The notes under the pieces are model-generated. The model saw nothing but the letters and a program-made list of their open reading frames with translations, searched no databases and was not told the DNA's origin. A DNA stretch of 37,619 bases from Stenotrophomonas chelatiphaga. Its GTDB lineage: Bacteria; Pseudomonadota; Gammaproteobacteria; Xanthomonadales; Xanthomonadaceae. The position numbers were made by a program, and so were the translations under genes. Below, one piece after another: positions 15,779-23,083 of the stretch (its first letter is position 1; every line of letters starts with the position of its first letter). The stretch lies in contig NZ_LDJK01000026.1 of assembly GCF_001431535.1 (NCBI RefSeq), forward strand, positions 1 through 37,619, read 5' to 3'.

Positions 15779-15897
15779 TTTGCCCGCGCATTCCACCTTA
15801 TCCCCGCGCCGTTGGCGCGCCCCCTTGAGCAAACCGCCAGCGGTTTGCCCGCGCATTCCACCTTATCCCCGCGCCGTTGGCGCGCCCCCTTGAACAA
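15779..15897. repeat. Tandem pair of a ~50-base non-coding repeat, 65-base period
   Basis: Two identical copies of about 50 bases begin at 15779 and 15844 (each opening TTTGCCCGCGCATTCC and ending CCCCCTTGA). Between them lies a palindrome around AACCGCCAGCGGTT. Each copy contains the inner dyad GCGCCGTTGGCGCGC. No transposase or start codon context is associated. It sits in the 209-base gap between maeB and the convergent peptidase gene. Confidence 0.8.
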
Positions 15898-15910
15898 CAA
15901 GGGGGCTCTT
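15885..15910. terminator. Terminator-like hairpin at end of the repeat pair
   Basis: CCCCCTTG (15885-15892) and CAAGGGGG (15898-15905) form an 8-base perfect stem with an AACAA loop, followed by CTCTT. It is the best candidate for ending maeB transcription. Confidence 0.55.
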
Positions 15911-15921
15911 CGTCGGATGGT

Positions 15922-15972
15922 GTGCGGGTGCGGGTGCGGGTGCGGGTAGCGCCGAGCGGGGCTCGGCGTTAC
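15922..15972. repeat. (GTGCGG)4 tract and SMAG overlapping the peptidase stop codon
   Basis: Four GTGCGG hexamers (15922-15945) run directly into a SMAG: GTAG at 15946, stem GCCGAGC/GCTCGGC (15951-15967), then GTTAC. The TTA at 15969-15971 is the complement of the TAA stop codon of the peptidase gene, so the repeat supplies that gene's stop. Confidence 0.75.
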
Positions 15973-16676
15973 CGGTCTTGTCGCGCTTTGGCGTAGGCGG
16001 CCCACAGGGCGGGCAGGGGCTGGCCGGTGTGTTGTTGCCACAGCGCCGGGGTGTAGCGGCCGCTGCGCAGGGCGCCATCCAGTGTCTTTACCAGTCCCGG
16101 CCAAGCGGCCTCGCTCCACTTCAGGAACGCGCCGGTGACCCGGTAGCCGGTATCGAAATCCTGCCCGTCCTGCACCGTCAGCGGCAACGCCCAGCCGGCG
16201 GCGGCATTGTCCACGCCATAGCGGTCACGCGCGTAGTCGGCGATGCCTTCCACCAGCCAGCCCGGGACGCGTTCATTGGCGTACTCGGGGTAGCCCTGCA
16301 CGATGTGCATCGCCTCATGGGTCACCAGGTCGGTGTCGCCCGGGTGCTTGTCCAGCCACGCCGGATTGAGGGTGATGGTGGCCGCCTTGGCCTTCTCGCC
16401 GACAAAGGCGATGCCGTCGTACGCCGGATCGATCACGATGGCGGTCTGGCTCGGTGCCTTCGGATGGAAGTCGGCGCGCTGCGGCAGATAGGCCTTGAAG
16501 AACGTGCCGATGATCCGCTCGCGCATCGCCTCCGGCAGCGCATCGCGGGCGTCCTGGTAGCGCAAAGTCACGCCGCCCTGCTGCTGCGTGGATTCAAACG
16601 CACATGCTGCTGCTGGAGCAAGCAGGGCCAGCGCCGCCAGTGCGGCCGGCCGCAGGTAGCGCGCAGCACGGCTCAT
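15969..16676 (-). CDS. Secreted basic-secretory-protein (BSP) family metallopeptidase-like protein
   Basis: This 235-residue protein has a signal peptide (RYLRPAALAALALLAPAAACA). The body matches the plant-type basic secretory protein family found in Xanthomonadaceae: a zinc-binding HExxH at His120-Glu121-His124 (THEAMHIVQGYPEY), followed by PGWLVEGIADYARDRYG with the expected downstream acidic ligand region, and a C-terminal TGAFLKWSE helix. I infer a periplasmic or secreted zinc peptidase. The start ATG overlaps the TGA of the upstream GH92 gene (shared ATGA), so the two are translated from one message. An upstream in-frame extension runs inside the GH92 gene and is not a credible N-terminus. 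The substrate is unknown. Pairing with a mannosidase hints at glycoprotein breakdown. Confidence 0.82.
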   Translation of the reverse strand: MSRAARYLRPAALAALALLAPAAACAFESTQQQGGVTLRYQDARDALPEAMRERIIGTFFKAYLPQRADFHPKAPSQTAIVIDPAYDGIAFVGEKAKAATITLNPAWLDKHPGDTDLVTHEAMHIVQGYPEYANERVPGWLVEGIADYARDRYGVDNAAAGWALPLTVQDGQDFDTGYRVTGAFLKWSEAAWPGLVKTLDGALRSGRYTPALWQQHTGQPLPALWAAYAKARQDR

Positions 16677-19600
16677 GGTGTCGACTCCTTGGCCAGCAGC
16701 TCCACTTCCGCCAGCTGCATGCGTCCGGGTGCGGCGATGCGCAGCCGGTATTCGGCGTAGCGGCCCGGCTTGGCGATGCGGAACGGGCGGGTCTGGCGGG
16801 CCCAGGCGAAGTCTTCGGACGTGCGCGCATCCAGCGTGGACCAGCGACCACCGGCGGTACGTGCTTCCAGCGCCCATGCGCCGCCGCGGATGCTGTTCTC
16901 GCCGCTGGTCAGGGTGTACATCGTGGGGGCGCCGGCAGCGACGTCGCTGAACACCACCGTTGCCTTCGCGCCCAGCGGGGCGGCGGTCGTGGCGTTGTCA
17001 TCGACCAGCGCGTCCAGCGCGCGGCCGTCTTCCAGCCGCGCCTGCGCGCCCTTGGCCAGCAGGTCATGCAGCAGGGCAGGGCGCTCGCCGCGTGCGGTCA
17101 GCGACGGCAGCACATCGCCTTCGCCGGTGCCCCAGCGCGAGGGTTGCGGACCCATCTGGAAGTCCAGCGTGGCGCCGGCGGCGATGATCTCGTGCGGCAG
17201 CCAGGTCTTCGTCCATGGCTTGCCGTTGACCTTCAACGACTGCACGTACACGTTGGCGGGGGAGTTGTCCGCCGCGTTCACCGTCAGCACCGCGCCGTCC
17301 TGCAGGGTGACCCTGGCGTGGCGGAACAATGGCGAGCCGATCGCATATTCCGGTGCGCCCATCCGCAGCGGATACAGGCCCAGGGAAGCGAACACATACC
17401 AGGCCGAGGTCTCGCCGTTGTCCTCGTCACCGGGGTAGCCCTGTCCGATCTCGCTGCCCACGTACAGGCGCGCCAGGATCTCGCGCACATGCTTCTGGGT
17501 CTTCCATGGCTGGCCGGTGTACAGGTACACCCACGGGATGTGGTGCGAGGGCTGGTTGCTGTGTGCGTACATGCCCATGCGTACATCGCGGGCTTCGGTC
17601 ATTTCATGGATCAGCCCGCCGTAGGAACCGGCAAATGCCGGATCCGCGGTTTCCGGGGTGGCGAAGAACGCATCCAGCTTGGCGGCGAGCGCCTCGCGTC
17701 CACCGTACAGCGCTGCCAGTCCTTCGCCATCGTGGGCAGCGGTGAAGGCGAAGGTCCAGCCATTGGATTCGGTGTAGTCATGGCCCCAGACGCGTGCGTC
17801 GTAGTCCTTGGCGTCCACCCGCCAGCTGCCATCTTCGCGCCGGCCCTGGAAGAAGCCCGCAGCCGGGTCGAACATCGTTGAATAGGCCGCCGCACGATGG
17901 CCGAAGTAATCCGCCTCAGTGGCATAGCGCTCACGCTCGGCGCTCGAGCCGGCGTCGCTGGCGAGCCGCGTTGCCATGTTGGCGATGCCGAAATCGTTGA
18001 GCGCGCCTTCCATCGTCCACGACATCCCTTCGTGCACGTCGGCGCTGGCAAAGCCGGTGAAGGTGGAACGGTCCATGCCCTTGCGGCCGACATGCCGATC
18101 CGGTGGCACCACCGTGGCATTGCGCAGCGCTGCGTCGTACGCGGTGTCCACGTCGAAGCCGCGCACGCCCTTCAGCCAGGCATCGGCGAAGGCGACGTCC
18201 GAGCTGGTGCCGACCATCAGGTCGGCATAGCCCGGCGAGGACCAGCGTGCGACCCAGCCGCCCGCCTTGTACTGCTCCAGGAAGCCCTGCACCAGGGCGC
18301 CGGCATCATCGGCGCGGAACAACGCGTAGGCCGGCCAGGTGGTGCGGAAGGTGTCCCAGAATCCATTGTTGACGTACACCTTGCCGTCGCGCACCGGTGC
18401 GAAGCTGCGCACCGCGCTGCCATCGGTGTTGTCCTCGGCCGCGCTGGCCTGGCTGGCGTAGCGCCACTCCGGCGCCTGCGCGGTACCGACGTTCTCGTGG
18501 CCGGAATTGGGGAACAGGTACAGGCGGTAGAGGTTGGAATACAGCGTGGTCTTCTGGTCCTCGCTGGCGTCGCCGATGTCGAAGGCGCCCAGCCGTGCGT
18601 CCCATGCATCCTGCGCGCGTGCGGCGACGCGCTCCAGGGTGTCGTCGGCGCTCAGTTCCAGGGCGAGGTTATGGCGTGCCTGTTCCACCGAGATCAACGA
18701 GGTGGCGATGCGCATGTTGACCTGGCGATCGCTGCCCGGATCGAACTTGATGTAGCCGGTGGGGCGTCCGGTGTCGAGCGTGCCGCTGCTGCGCCACGGA
18801 CGGTCGAAACCCGCCACCACGTACATGCGGGTGGCGCCGTTGGACAGGCCGCTGCGCACGTCGGTGTAGCCGGAAAGCGTCTGGCTGGCGGCGTCCAGGG
18901 TCAGCCCGCCGCGCGCATCGACATTGTCGAACAGCAGGTTGGCATCGCCGGTGGCCGGGAACTGGAAGCGGAACAGCGCGGCATGGTCGGTCGGGGCGAT
19001 GGAGGCCGCGATGCCGTTGTCGAAACGCACGTCGTAGCGGTACGGGCGTGCGTTTTCCTGGTCGTGCGAGAACGCCAGCGCGCGCTTGGCGCGGTCGGCT
19101 TCGGGCACGCCGCGGCTGGCCGAGGGCATCACCTGGAAGGTCTGCCGGTCACCCATCCACGGGCTCGGCTGGTGGCTGAGTGACAACGCCTGCAGGCGCG
19201 GGCGGTTGTCGGCGTCGTTGTGCTCGTTCCAGCGGTACAGCCAGTTCAGCACGCCGGCGTCGGTCACCGGAGTCCAGAAGTTGAAGCCATGCGGCAGTGC
19301 CGTGGCGGGATAGTTGTTGCCACGCGAGAAGCGCCCATTGGACTGGGTGCCGCGCGTGGTGAGCACCCAGTCGGACGGCCGCGCCGGCACGACCGACGGC
19401 GTCGCCTCCAGCCGTACATCGTCGATCCAGCCCGACACCGGCGCGCCGGCTGCGCTGGCCACTTCCAGTTCGATGGCCACCACGCGGCGACCGCGCAATC
19501 CGGGCACCTCGCCCAGGCGCACGGCCTTGCGCGCCCATTGCTGCGGATACAGCGTCTTCGAATCGCCCTGCGCCGTGGCGCCCAGTGCGACCCCGTGCTG

Positions 19601-20020
19601 GTCTCGCGCCGCGCTGGCTGATACGCGTTGGCCATCATCGAGCAGCAGGTCCAGCGAGACATGGGTGGACGCGGCGGTGTCGCCGTCGACGATCTCCGGC
19701 AGGACCATCCAGCTCAGCGTGGTGTCCGCATCGATCTGCTGGTCGGTGGCCAGCAGGACCTGCCGGGCAGTGCCGCCGGTGCTGCGGTACTGCAGGGCGC
19801 GCTGGCCGCTGTATCCCACGCCTGCCTTGGCTGCGTACGGGTCGGCCGGGCCGGGGCCCACGCGCAGGCTCAACGGGCCGCCAGCGCCTGCGGGGGGCAT
19901 CGGCTGGCCGGCTTCGAACGAGGTCGACAGCGCAGCCGCATGGGCGGCGGGAAGCATGGCCAAGGCCAGCGCGAGGCACAGCGGCGCGCGGCGCGCACGG
20001 TCAGACGCATTACGGGGCAT
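16673..20020 (-). CDS. Secreted GH92 alpha-mannosidase
   Basis: This 1115-residue protein has a signal peptide (RRAPLCLALALAMLPAAHAA). An N-terminal jelly-roll-like region (about 30-190, STSFEAGQPMPP) precedes the GH92 N-terminal beta-sandwich (LTTRGTQSNGRFSRGNNYPATALPHGFNFWTP). The (alpha/alpha)6 catalytic domain carries the family blocks GGLIHEMTEARDVRMGMYAHSN, QPSHHIPWVYLYTGQPWKTQ and GYPGDEDNGETSAWYVFASLG (about residues 790-890), with the Glu and Asp residues used by calcium-dependent GH92 enzymes. The last 140 residues resemble an F5/8-type carbohydrate-binding module. Such enzymes remove alpha-linked mannose from N-glycans or yeast mannan. GGGAGGAG lies 7 bases before ATG 20020; an earlier in-frame ATG at 20155 is upstream of a credible signal peptide and overlaps the operators. 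It leads an operon with the BSP peptidase. The exact linkage specificity is not readable. Confidence 0.92.
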   Translation of the reverse strand: MPRNASDRARRAPLCLALALAMLPAAHAAALSTSFEAGQPMPPAGAGGPLSLRVGPGPADPYAAKAGVGYSGQRALQYRSTGGTARQVLLATDQQIDADTTLSWMVLPEIVDGDTAASTHVSLDLLLDDGQRVSASAARDQHGVALGATAQGDSKTLYPQQWARKAVRLGEVPGLRGRRVVAIELEVASAAGAPVSGWIDDVRLEATPSVVPARPSDWVLTTRGTQSNGRFSRGNNYPATALPHGFNFWTPVTDAGVLNWLYRWNEHNDADNRPRLQALSLSHQPSPWMGDRQTFQVMPSASRGVPEADRAKRALAFSHDQENARPYRYDVRFDNGIAASIAPTDHAALFRFQFPATGDANLLFDNVDARGGLTLDAASQTLSGYTDVRSGLSNGATRMYVVAGFDRPWRSSGTLDTGRPTGYIKFDPGSDRQVNMRIATSLISVEQARHNLALELSADDTLERVAARAQDAWDARLGAFDIGDASEDQKTTLYSNLYRLYLFPNSGHENVGTAQAPEWRYASQASAAEDNTDGSAVRSFAPVRDGKVYVNNGFWDTFRTTWPAYALFRADDAGALVQGFLEQYKAGGWVARWSSPGYADLMVGTSSDVAFADAWLKGVRGFDVDTAYDAALRNATVVPPDRHVGRKGMDRSTFTGFASADVHEGMSWTMEGALNDFGIANMATRLASDAGSSAERERYATEADYFGHRAAAYSTMFDPAAGFFQGRREDGSWRVDAKDYDARVWGHDYTESNGWTFAFTAAHDGEGLAALYGGREALAAKLDAFFATPETADPAFAGSYGGLIHEMTEARDVRMGMYAHSNQPSHHIPWVYLYTGQPWKTQKHVREILARLYVGSEIGQGYPGDEDNGETSAWYVFASLGLYPLRMGAPEYAIGSPLFRHARVTLQDGAVLTVNAADNSPANVYVQSLKVNGKPWTKTWLPHEIIAAGATLDFQMGPQPSRWGTGEGDVLPSLTARGERPALLHDLLAKGAQARLEDGRALDALVDDNATTAAPLGAKATVVFSDVAAGAPTMYTLTSGENSIRGGAWALEARTAGGRWSTLDARTSEDFAWARQTRPFRIAKPGRYAEYRLRIAAPGRMQLAEVELLAKESTP

Positions 20021-20084
20021 TGCGGTCTCCTCCCAGAGCAACGCGGACCATCCTGCAACACGCATGTTGGCGCTGACAAGTGCA

Positions 20085-20100
20085 TTTGGTTCGATCCAAA
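20085..20100. promoter_or_regulatory. LacI-like operator 1 upstream of GH92 operon
   Basis: TTTGGTTCGATCCAAA is a 16-base palindrome centred on CG with one mismatched pair. A central CG and A/T-flanked GG/CC arms are typical of LacI-family operators. It is 65 bases upstream of the GH92 start. No LacI gene lies in the window. Confidence 0.5.
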
Positions 20101-20140
20101 TCGGCGCGATGCCGGTTTGCTCGATTGCTGCGGCGCGCCA

Positions 20141-20156
20141 TATGGAACGATCCAAA
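20141..20156. promoter_or_regulatory. LacI-like operator 2 upstream of GH92 operon
   Basis: TATGGAACGATCCAAA shares 13 of 16 positions with the first operator, with an identical right half (CGATCCAAA). The centres are 56 bases apart, a layout compatible with repressor looping. Confidence 0.5.
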
Positions 20157-20213
20157 CAGACCGCGGCGATTCCCTTGCCCGAAGTCCCGGGCCCGATCCT
20201 GCGCCGCGCCGGA

Positions 20214-20222
20214 TGCTAGAAT
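20214..20222 (+). promoter_or_regulatory. Extended -10 promoter for the LPS-core operon
   Basis: TGCTAGAAT is an extended -10 box (TGn plus TAGAAT), about 34 bases before the Zn-ribbon gene start at 20257. No strong -35 is seen, as expected for extended -10 promoters. Confidence 0.5.
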
Positions 20223-20256
20223 CGCAGCCCTCGCAATCCCTTTCACGACGCCCGCC

Positions 20257-20454
20257 ATGAGCCATACCGCCACCGCTCCCGCCAACGCCGAAAAGCGTTA
20301 CACCGTGCACCGCGGCGACCTGCCGCTGAGCTGCCCGACGCCGGAGATGGCGCTGTGGAACTCGCATCCGCGCGTCTACCTGCCGATCGAAGACGAACCC
20401 AACGGCGAAGCCAAGTGCGCCTATTGCGGCGCCGTCTTCGTGCTGGCCGACTGA
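20257..20454 (+). CDS. Small zinc-finger protein (CHCC/NDUFS6-like domain)
   Basis: This 65-residue protein has the CHCC zinc-finger pattern seen in the NDUFS6-like family: HRGDLPLSCPTPEMALWNSHPRVYLPIE, then GEAKCAYCGAVFVLAD, giving Cys-His-Cys-Cys ligands. It is cytoplasmic with no signal or membrane segment. In Xanthomonadaceae and many other proteobacteria this small gene is found on its own or beside LPS genes, and its biochemical role is not settled. It starts an apparent operon 16 bases before the glycosyltransferase. I choose ATG 20257 because the CHCC family has only a short variable N-terminus and the extended -10 lies just upstream. Confidence 0.87.
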   Translation: MSHTATAPANAEKRYTVHRGDLPLSCPTPEMALWNSHPRVYLPIEDEPNGEAKCAYCGAVFVLAD

Positions 20455-20470
20455 TCGGGCGCCTGACCTG

Positions 20471-21586
20471 ATGCGCCGATTGACCGTGGTGCAGTTGCTG
20501 CCGGCGCTGCACTCCGGCGGTGTCGAGCGCTCTACGCTGGAAATCGCGGCGGCACTGGTCCAGGCCGGCCACCGTGCCCTGGTGGTGTCTGCCGGTGGGC
20601 GGCTGGTCGAGCCGCTGCTGGCCAGCGGTGCCGAACACCTCACGCTGGATATCGGCCGCAAGTCGCTGCTGACCCTGCGCCACATGCCCACCCTGCGCCG
20701 CCTGTTCGCCGAGGTCGGTGCGGACATCGTGCATGCGCGCTCGCGGCTGCCGGCCTGGCTGGGCCTGCATGCGGTGCGCGCCCTGCCTGCCGCGCAGCGC
20801 CCGCACTGGGTGACCACCGTGCATGGGCTGAATTCGCCGGGTCGCTACAGCGCGGTCATGACCACCGGCGAGCGCGTGATCTGCGTGTCGGAAACGGTCC
20901 GCGACTTCGTCCAGCAGCACTATCCCGCGGTGCCGGCGCAGCGCCTGCAGGTGATCCCGCGCGGGGTGGACACGGCGCAGTTCCCCCGTGTCGGCAGCCA
21001 CGACAGACGCCCCCGGCTGGCGCTGGCGAAGGACCATCCCTGGCTGGCCGCAGTGACCGCTCCGCTGCTGTTGCTGCCTGGCCGCGGTACCCGGCTGAAG
21101 GGCCACACCCACGCCCTGCAGCTGCTGGCCCGCCTGCATGCGGCCGGGGTGATGGCGCAGCTGTGGATGCTGGGCACCGACGAACCCGGGCGCGAAGCCT
21201 ACGTACAGGAGCTGCGCCAGCAGGCGCAGGCCCTGGGAGTCGGCGATGCCCTGCATATCAGCGCCCCGACCTCGAAGATCGCCCAGGCCTACGCGGCCAG
21301 CGACCTGGTCCTGCAACTGTCCGACAAGCCCGAAGCGTTTGGGCGCACCGTGGTCGAGGCCCTTGCGGTAGGCCGCCCGGTGCTGGGCTGGGACCACGGC
21401 GGCGTGGGCGAACTGCTGCGCCAGCTGCAGCCCGCCGGCGCCGTCGCGCTGGGCGACATGCAGGCACTGGGTGAACGCGCGCTGGCCCTGCTGGCCGCTG
21501 CCCCGTCGCTGCCGGCGCGTATCCCGTTTACCCTGCAGGCCATGCAACGCGACACCCTCCGCCTGTATGCCGACCTTGCCGGCTGA
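20471..21586 (+). CDS. GT4-family glycosyltransferase (LPS core/O-chain)
   Basis: This 371-residue GT-B enzyme has an N-terminal acceptor domain opening with RLTVVQLLPALHSGGVERSTLEIA, a linker VIPRGVDTAQF, and a C-terminal nucleotide-sugar domain with LLLPGRGTRLKGH and the E-x7-E motif in PEAFGRTVVEALAVGRPVLGWDHGG. Family GT4 retaining transferases build LPS and exopolysaccharide. The neighbours (an O-antigen-ligase-like protein, lpxL, waaA) place it in LPS core or O-chain assembly at the cytoplasmic face. Sugar and linkage are not predictable. The 3' end overlaps the next gene by 20 bases. Confidence 0.88.
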   Translation: MRRLTVVQLLPALHSGGVERSTLEIAAALVQAGHRALVVSAGGRLVEPLLASGAEHLTLDIGRKSLLTLRHMPTLRRLFAEVGADIVHARSRLPAWLGLHAVRALPAAQRPHWVTTVHGLNSPGRYSAVMTTGERVICVSETVRDFVQQHYPAVPAQRLQVIPRGVDTAQFPRVGSHDRRPRLALAKDHPWLAAVTAPLLLLPGRGTRLKGHTHALQLLARLHAAGVMAQLWMLGTDEPGREAYVQELRQQAQALGVGDALHISAPTSKIAQAYAASDLVLQLSDKPEAFGRTVVEALAVGRPVLGWDHGGVGELLRQLQPAGAVALGDMQALGERALALLAAAPSLPARIPFTLQAMQRDTLRLYADLAG

Positions 21587-22895
21587 CCCCACTCCTGCCG
21601 TGATCGATGATCGCGCGGGTCGCTGGGCGCCGTGGGTGGTGCTGGCCTTCGTCGCATTGTGGCCGCTGCCGGGCATCGCCGAAGGCGTGCTGGCGCTGGG
21701 GGCGATCTATGCCGCGGTGCGCATGGTCACCCGCCGCCTGCAGGGCCAGCCGCGCCTGCTCAGCCCGGCCGCCTGGGCGCTGACCAGCATCCTGTTCCTG
21801 GGGTACTGGCTGCCGCAGGCGCTGTCCGCGCTGGACGCGGTCGACCCTTCCGCGGCCTGGACCAAGACCGCTGCCGGGCTGCGCTATCTGCCTTTCATGT
21901 GGCTGGTCGCGATCGCGGTGGCGACGCCGCGGCGCCGCGCCCTGACCCTGGGCGGGCTGGCGCTGATCACTGCGGCGTGGACCGTGGATGCACTGGTACA
22001 GGCGCTCGCCGGTACCAGCCCATGGTTCTGGTCGCTGGACCAGCTCAAGCAGCTCGCCAGCCAGCGCCCGTTGTGCAGCCCGGAAGAGGCCGCGCTGGCC
22101 GACCGGCTCAGCGGCGCCCTGGGTCCGTGCAATCTCAAATTCGGCCAGGTGCTGGCCAGCCTGTCCGCCTTCCTGCTGCTGCCGGCCGCCACGCGGTTCG
22201 GTCGGACCGGCTGGATGGTGGCCACGATGGCGGTCGGCGTGGTGCTGCTGCTGGCCGGTTCACGCGCCTCCTGGATCACCTTCGCGCTGGTGGTGGCCTA
22301 CAGCGGATGGCGCCTGTTCGGGGGGCGCCAGCTGCTGCTGCTGGCGGTGTTCGGGCTGGTGGTGGCCGCAGGCCTTGCCTACAGCGTGCCGCAGCTGCGT
22401 GACCGGGTGGTCCGCACCGCGCAGGCCTGGGAAGGCAACGACGATGGCGTGGAGCAGGCGCTGTCCGGCCGTGGCCGGATCTGGTCCGCAGCGGGCTGCA
22501 TGATCCAGGCCCATCCGATCAACGGCGTGGGCGCGCGCGGCTTCCGCGACGCCTACCCCGACTGTGACCCGGCCGCCGGAAGCACCGGTGTCTGGGGCGC
22601 GGGGCCGGCGCTGCATGCGCACCAGATCGTGCTGGAAATCCTGGCGGAAACCGGGGTGATCGGCCTGCTGCTGTGGTTGGCGGCAGCGGCGCAGGCGTGG
22701 CGGGCGTGGCGTTTCGCGCCGCCGGCGGCGCGCGATCGCGCGCGTCCGGCGATGCTGGCGCTGGCGGTCACGGTGTTTCCATTGAATACCCACCTGGCGT
22801 TCCACTCCACGTTCTGGGGTGGGGTCACGGTGCTGTTGGCGGCGTTGTTCGCGGGCAGCCTGCTGGCACGGGATGAGCCGGGTTCCAACGACTGA
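21567..22895 (+). CDS. O-antigen ligase (WaaL/Wzy) family membrane protein
   Basis: This polytopic protein of about 442 residues has ten or more hydrophobic helices and the O-antigen ligase/polymerase family pattern: LLLAGSRASWITFALVVAYSGWRLF, a large periplasmic loop (residues about 270-350, GRGRIWSAAGCMIQAHPINGVGARGFRDAYPDC) and the family signature HAHQIVLEILAETGVIGLLLWLAA. WaaL joins O-antigen to lipid A-core in the periplasm; Wzy polymerises O-units, and the two are hard to tell apart by sequence. The start at ATG 21567 inside the glycosyltransferase gene gives translational coupling. GTG 21600 is an alternative, and neither has a clear Shine-Dalgarno. Confidence 0.82.
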   Translation: MPTLPADPTPAVIDDRAGRWAPWVVLAFVALWPLPGIAEGVLALGAIYAAVRMVTRRLQGQPRLLSPAAWALTSILFLGYWLPQALSALDAVDPSAAWTKTAAGLRYLPFMWLVAIAVATPRRRALTLGGLALITAAWTVDALVQALAGTSPWFWSLDQLKQLASQRPLCSPEEAALADRLSGALGPCNLKFGQVLASLSAFLLLPAATRFGRTGWMVATMAVGVVLLLAGSRASWITFALVVAYSGWRLFGGRQLLLLAVFGLVVAAGLAYSVPQLRDRVVRTAQAWEGNDDGVEQALSGRGRIWSAAGCMIQAHPINGVGARGFRDAYPDCDPAAGSTGVWGAGPALHAHQIVLEILAETGVIGLLLWLAAAAQAWRAWRFAPPAARDRARPAMLALAVTVFPLNTHLAFHSTFWGGVTVLLAALFAGSLLARDEPGSND

Positions 22896-22982
22896 AAGCG
22901 CTTCGCTGCCGGCGCTCTTGGCGGCGCCCCACAGCCCCTCGCCCCGGGAGATTCCGGTGGCCGCCCGCCAGAAAGATGAAAC

Positions 22983-23060
22983 GGTAGCGCCGACCCATGG
23001 TCGGCGGAAACCTTCGGTTCCCGTTTTACCGGCATCCGCCGACCATGGGTCGGCGCTACC
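22983..23060. repeat. Inverted SMAG pair (26-base arms) between convergent genes
   Basis: Bases 22983-23008 and 23035-23060 are exact reverse complements. Each is itself a SMAG with stem GCCGACC/GGTCGGC and a GTAG head. The 26-base spacer makes the whole a long potential cruciform or RNA stem between the ligase-like gene and lpxL, probably acting as a two-sided end signal. The remainder of 22896-23083 holds no gene. Confidence 0.85.
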
Positions 23061-23083
23061 CGAAGCGGCATGCGGATGGTTTT

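Noticed and set aside
15779..15972. Direct repeats read as a CRISPR array
   Set aside because: There are only two units, the spacing is filled by palindromic repeat sequence rather than unique spacers, and no cas genes are present.
12838..16119. 1093-codon minus-strand open frame over dctA and maeB
   Set aside because: It is antisense to dctA and maeB and has the His/Gln/Arg/Gly-rich composition of a shadow frame, with no credible start.
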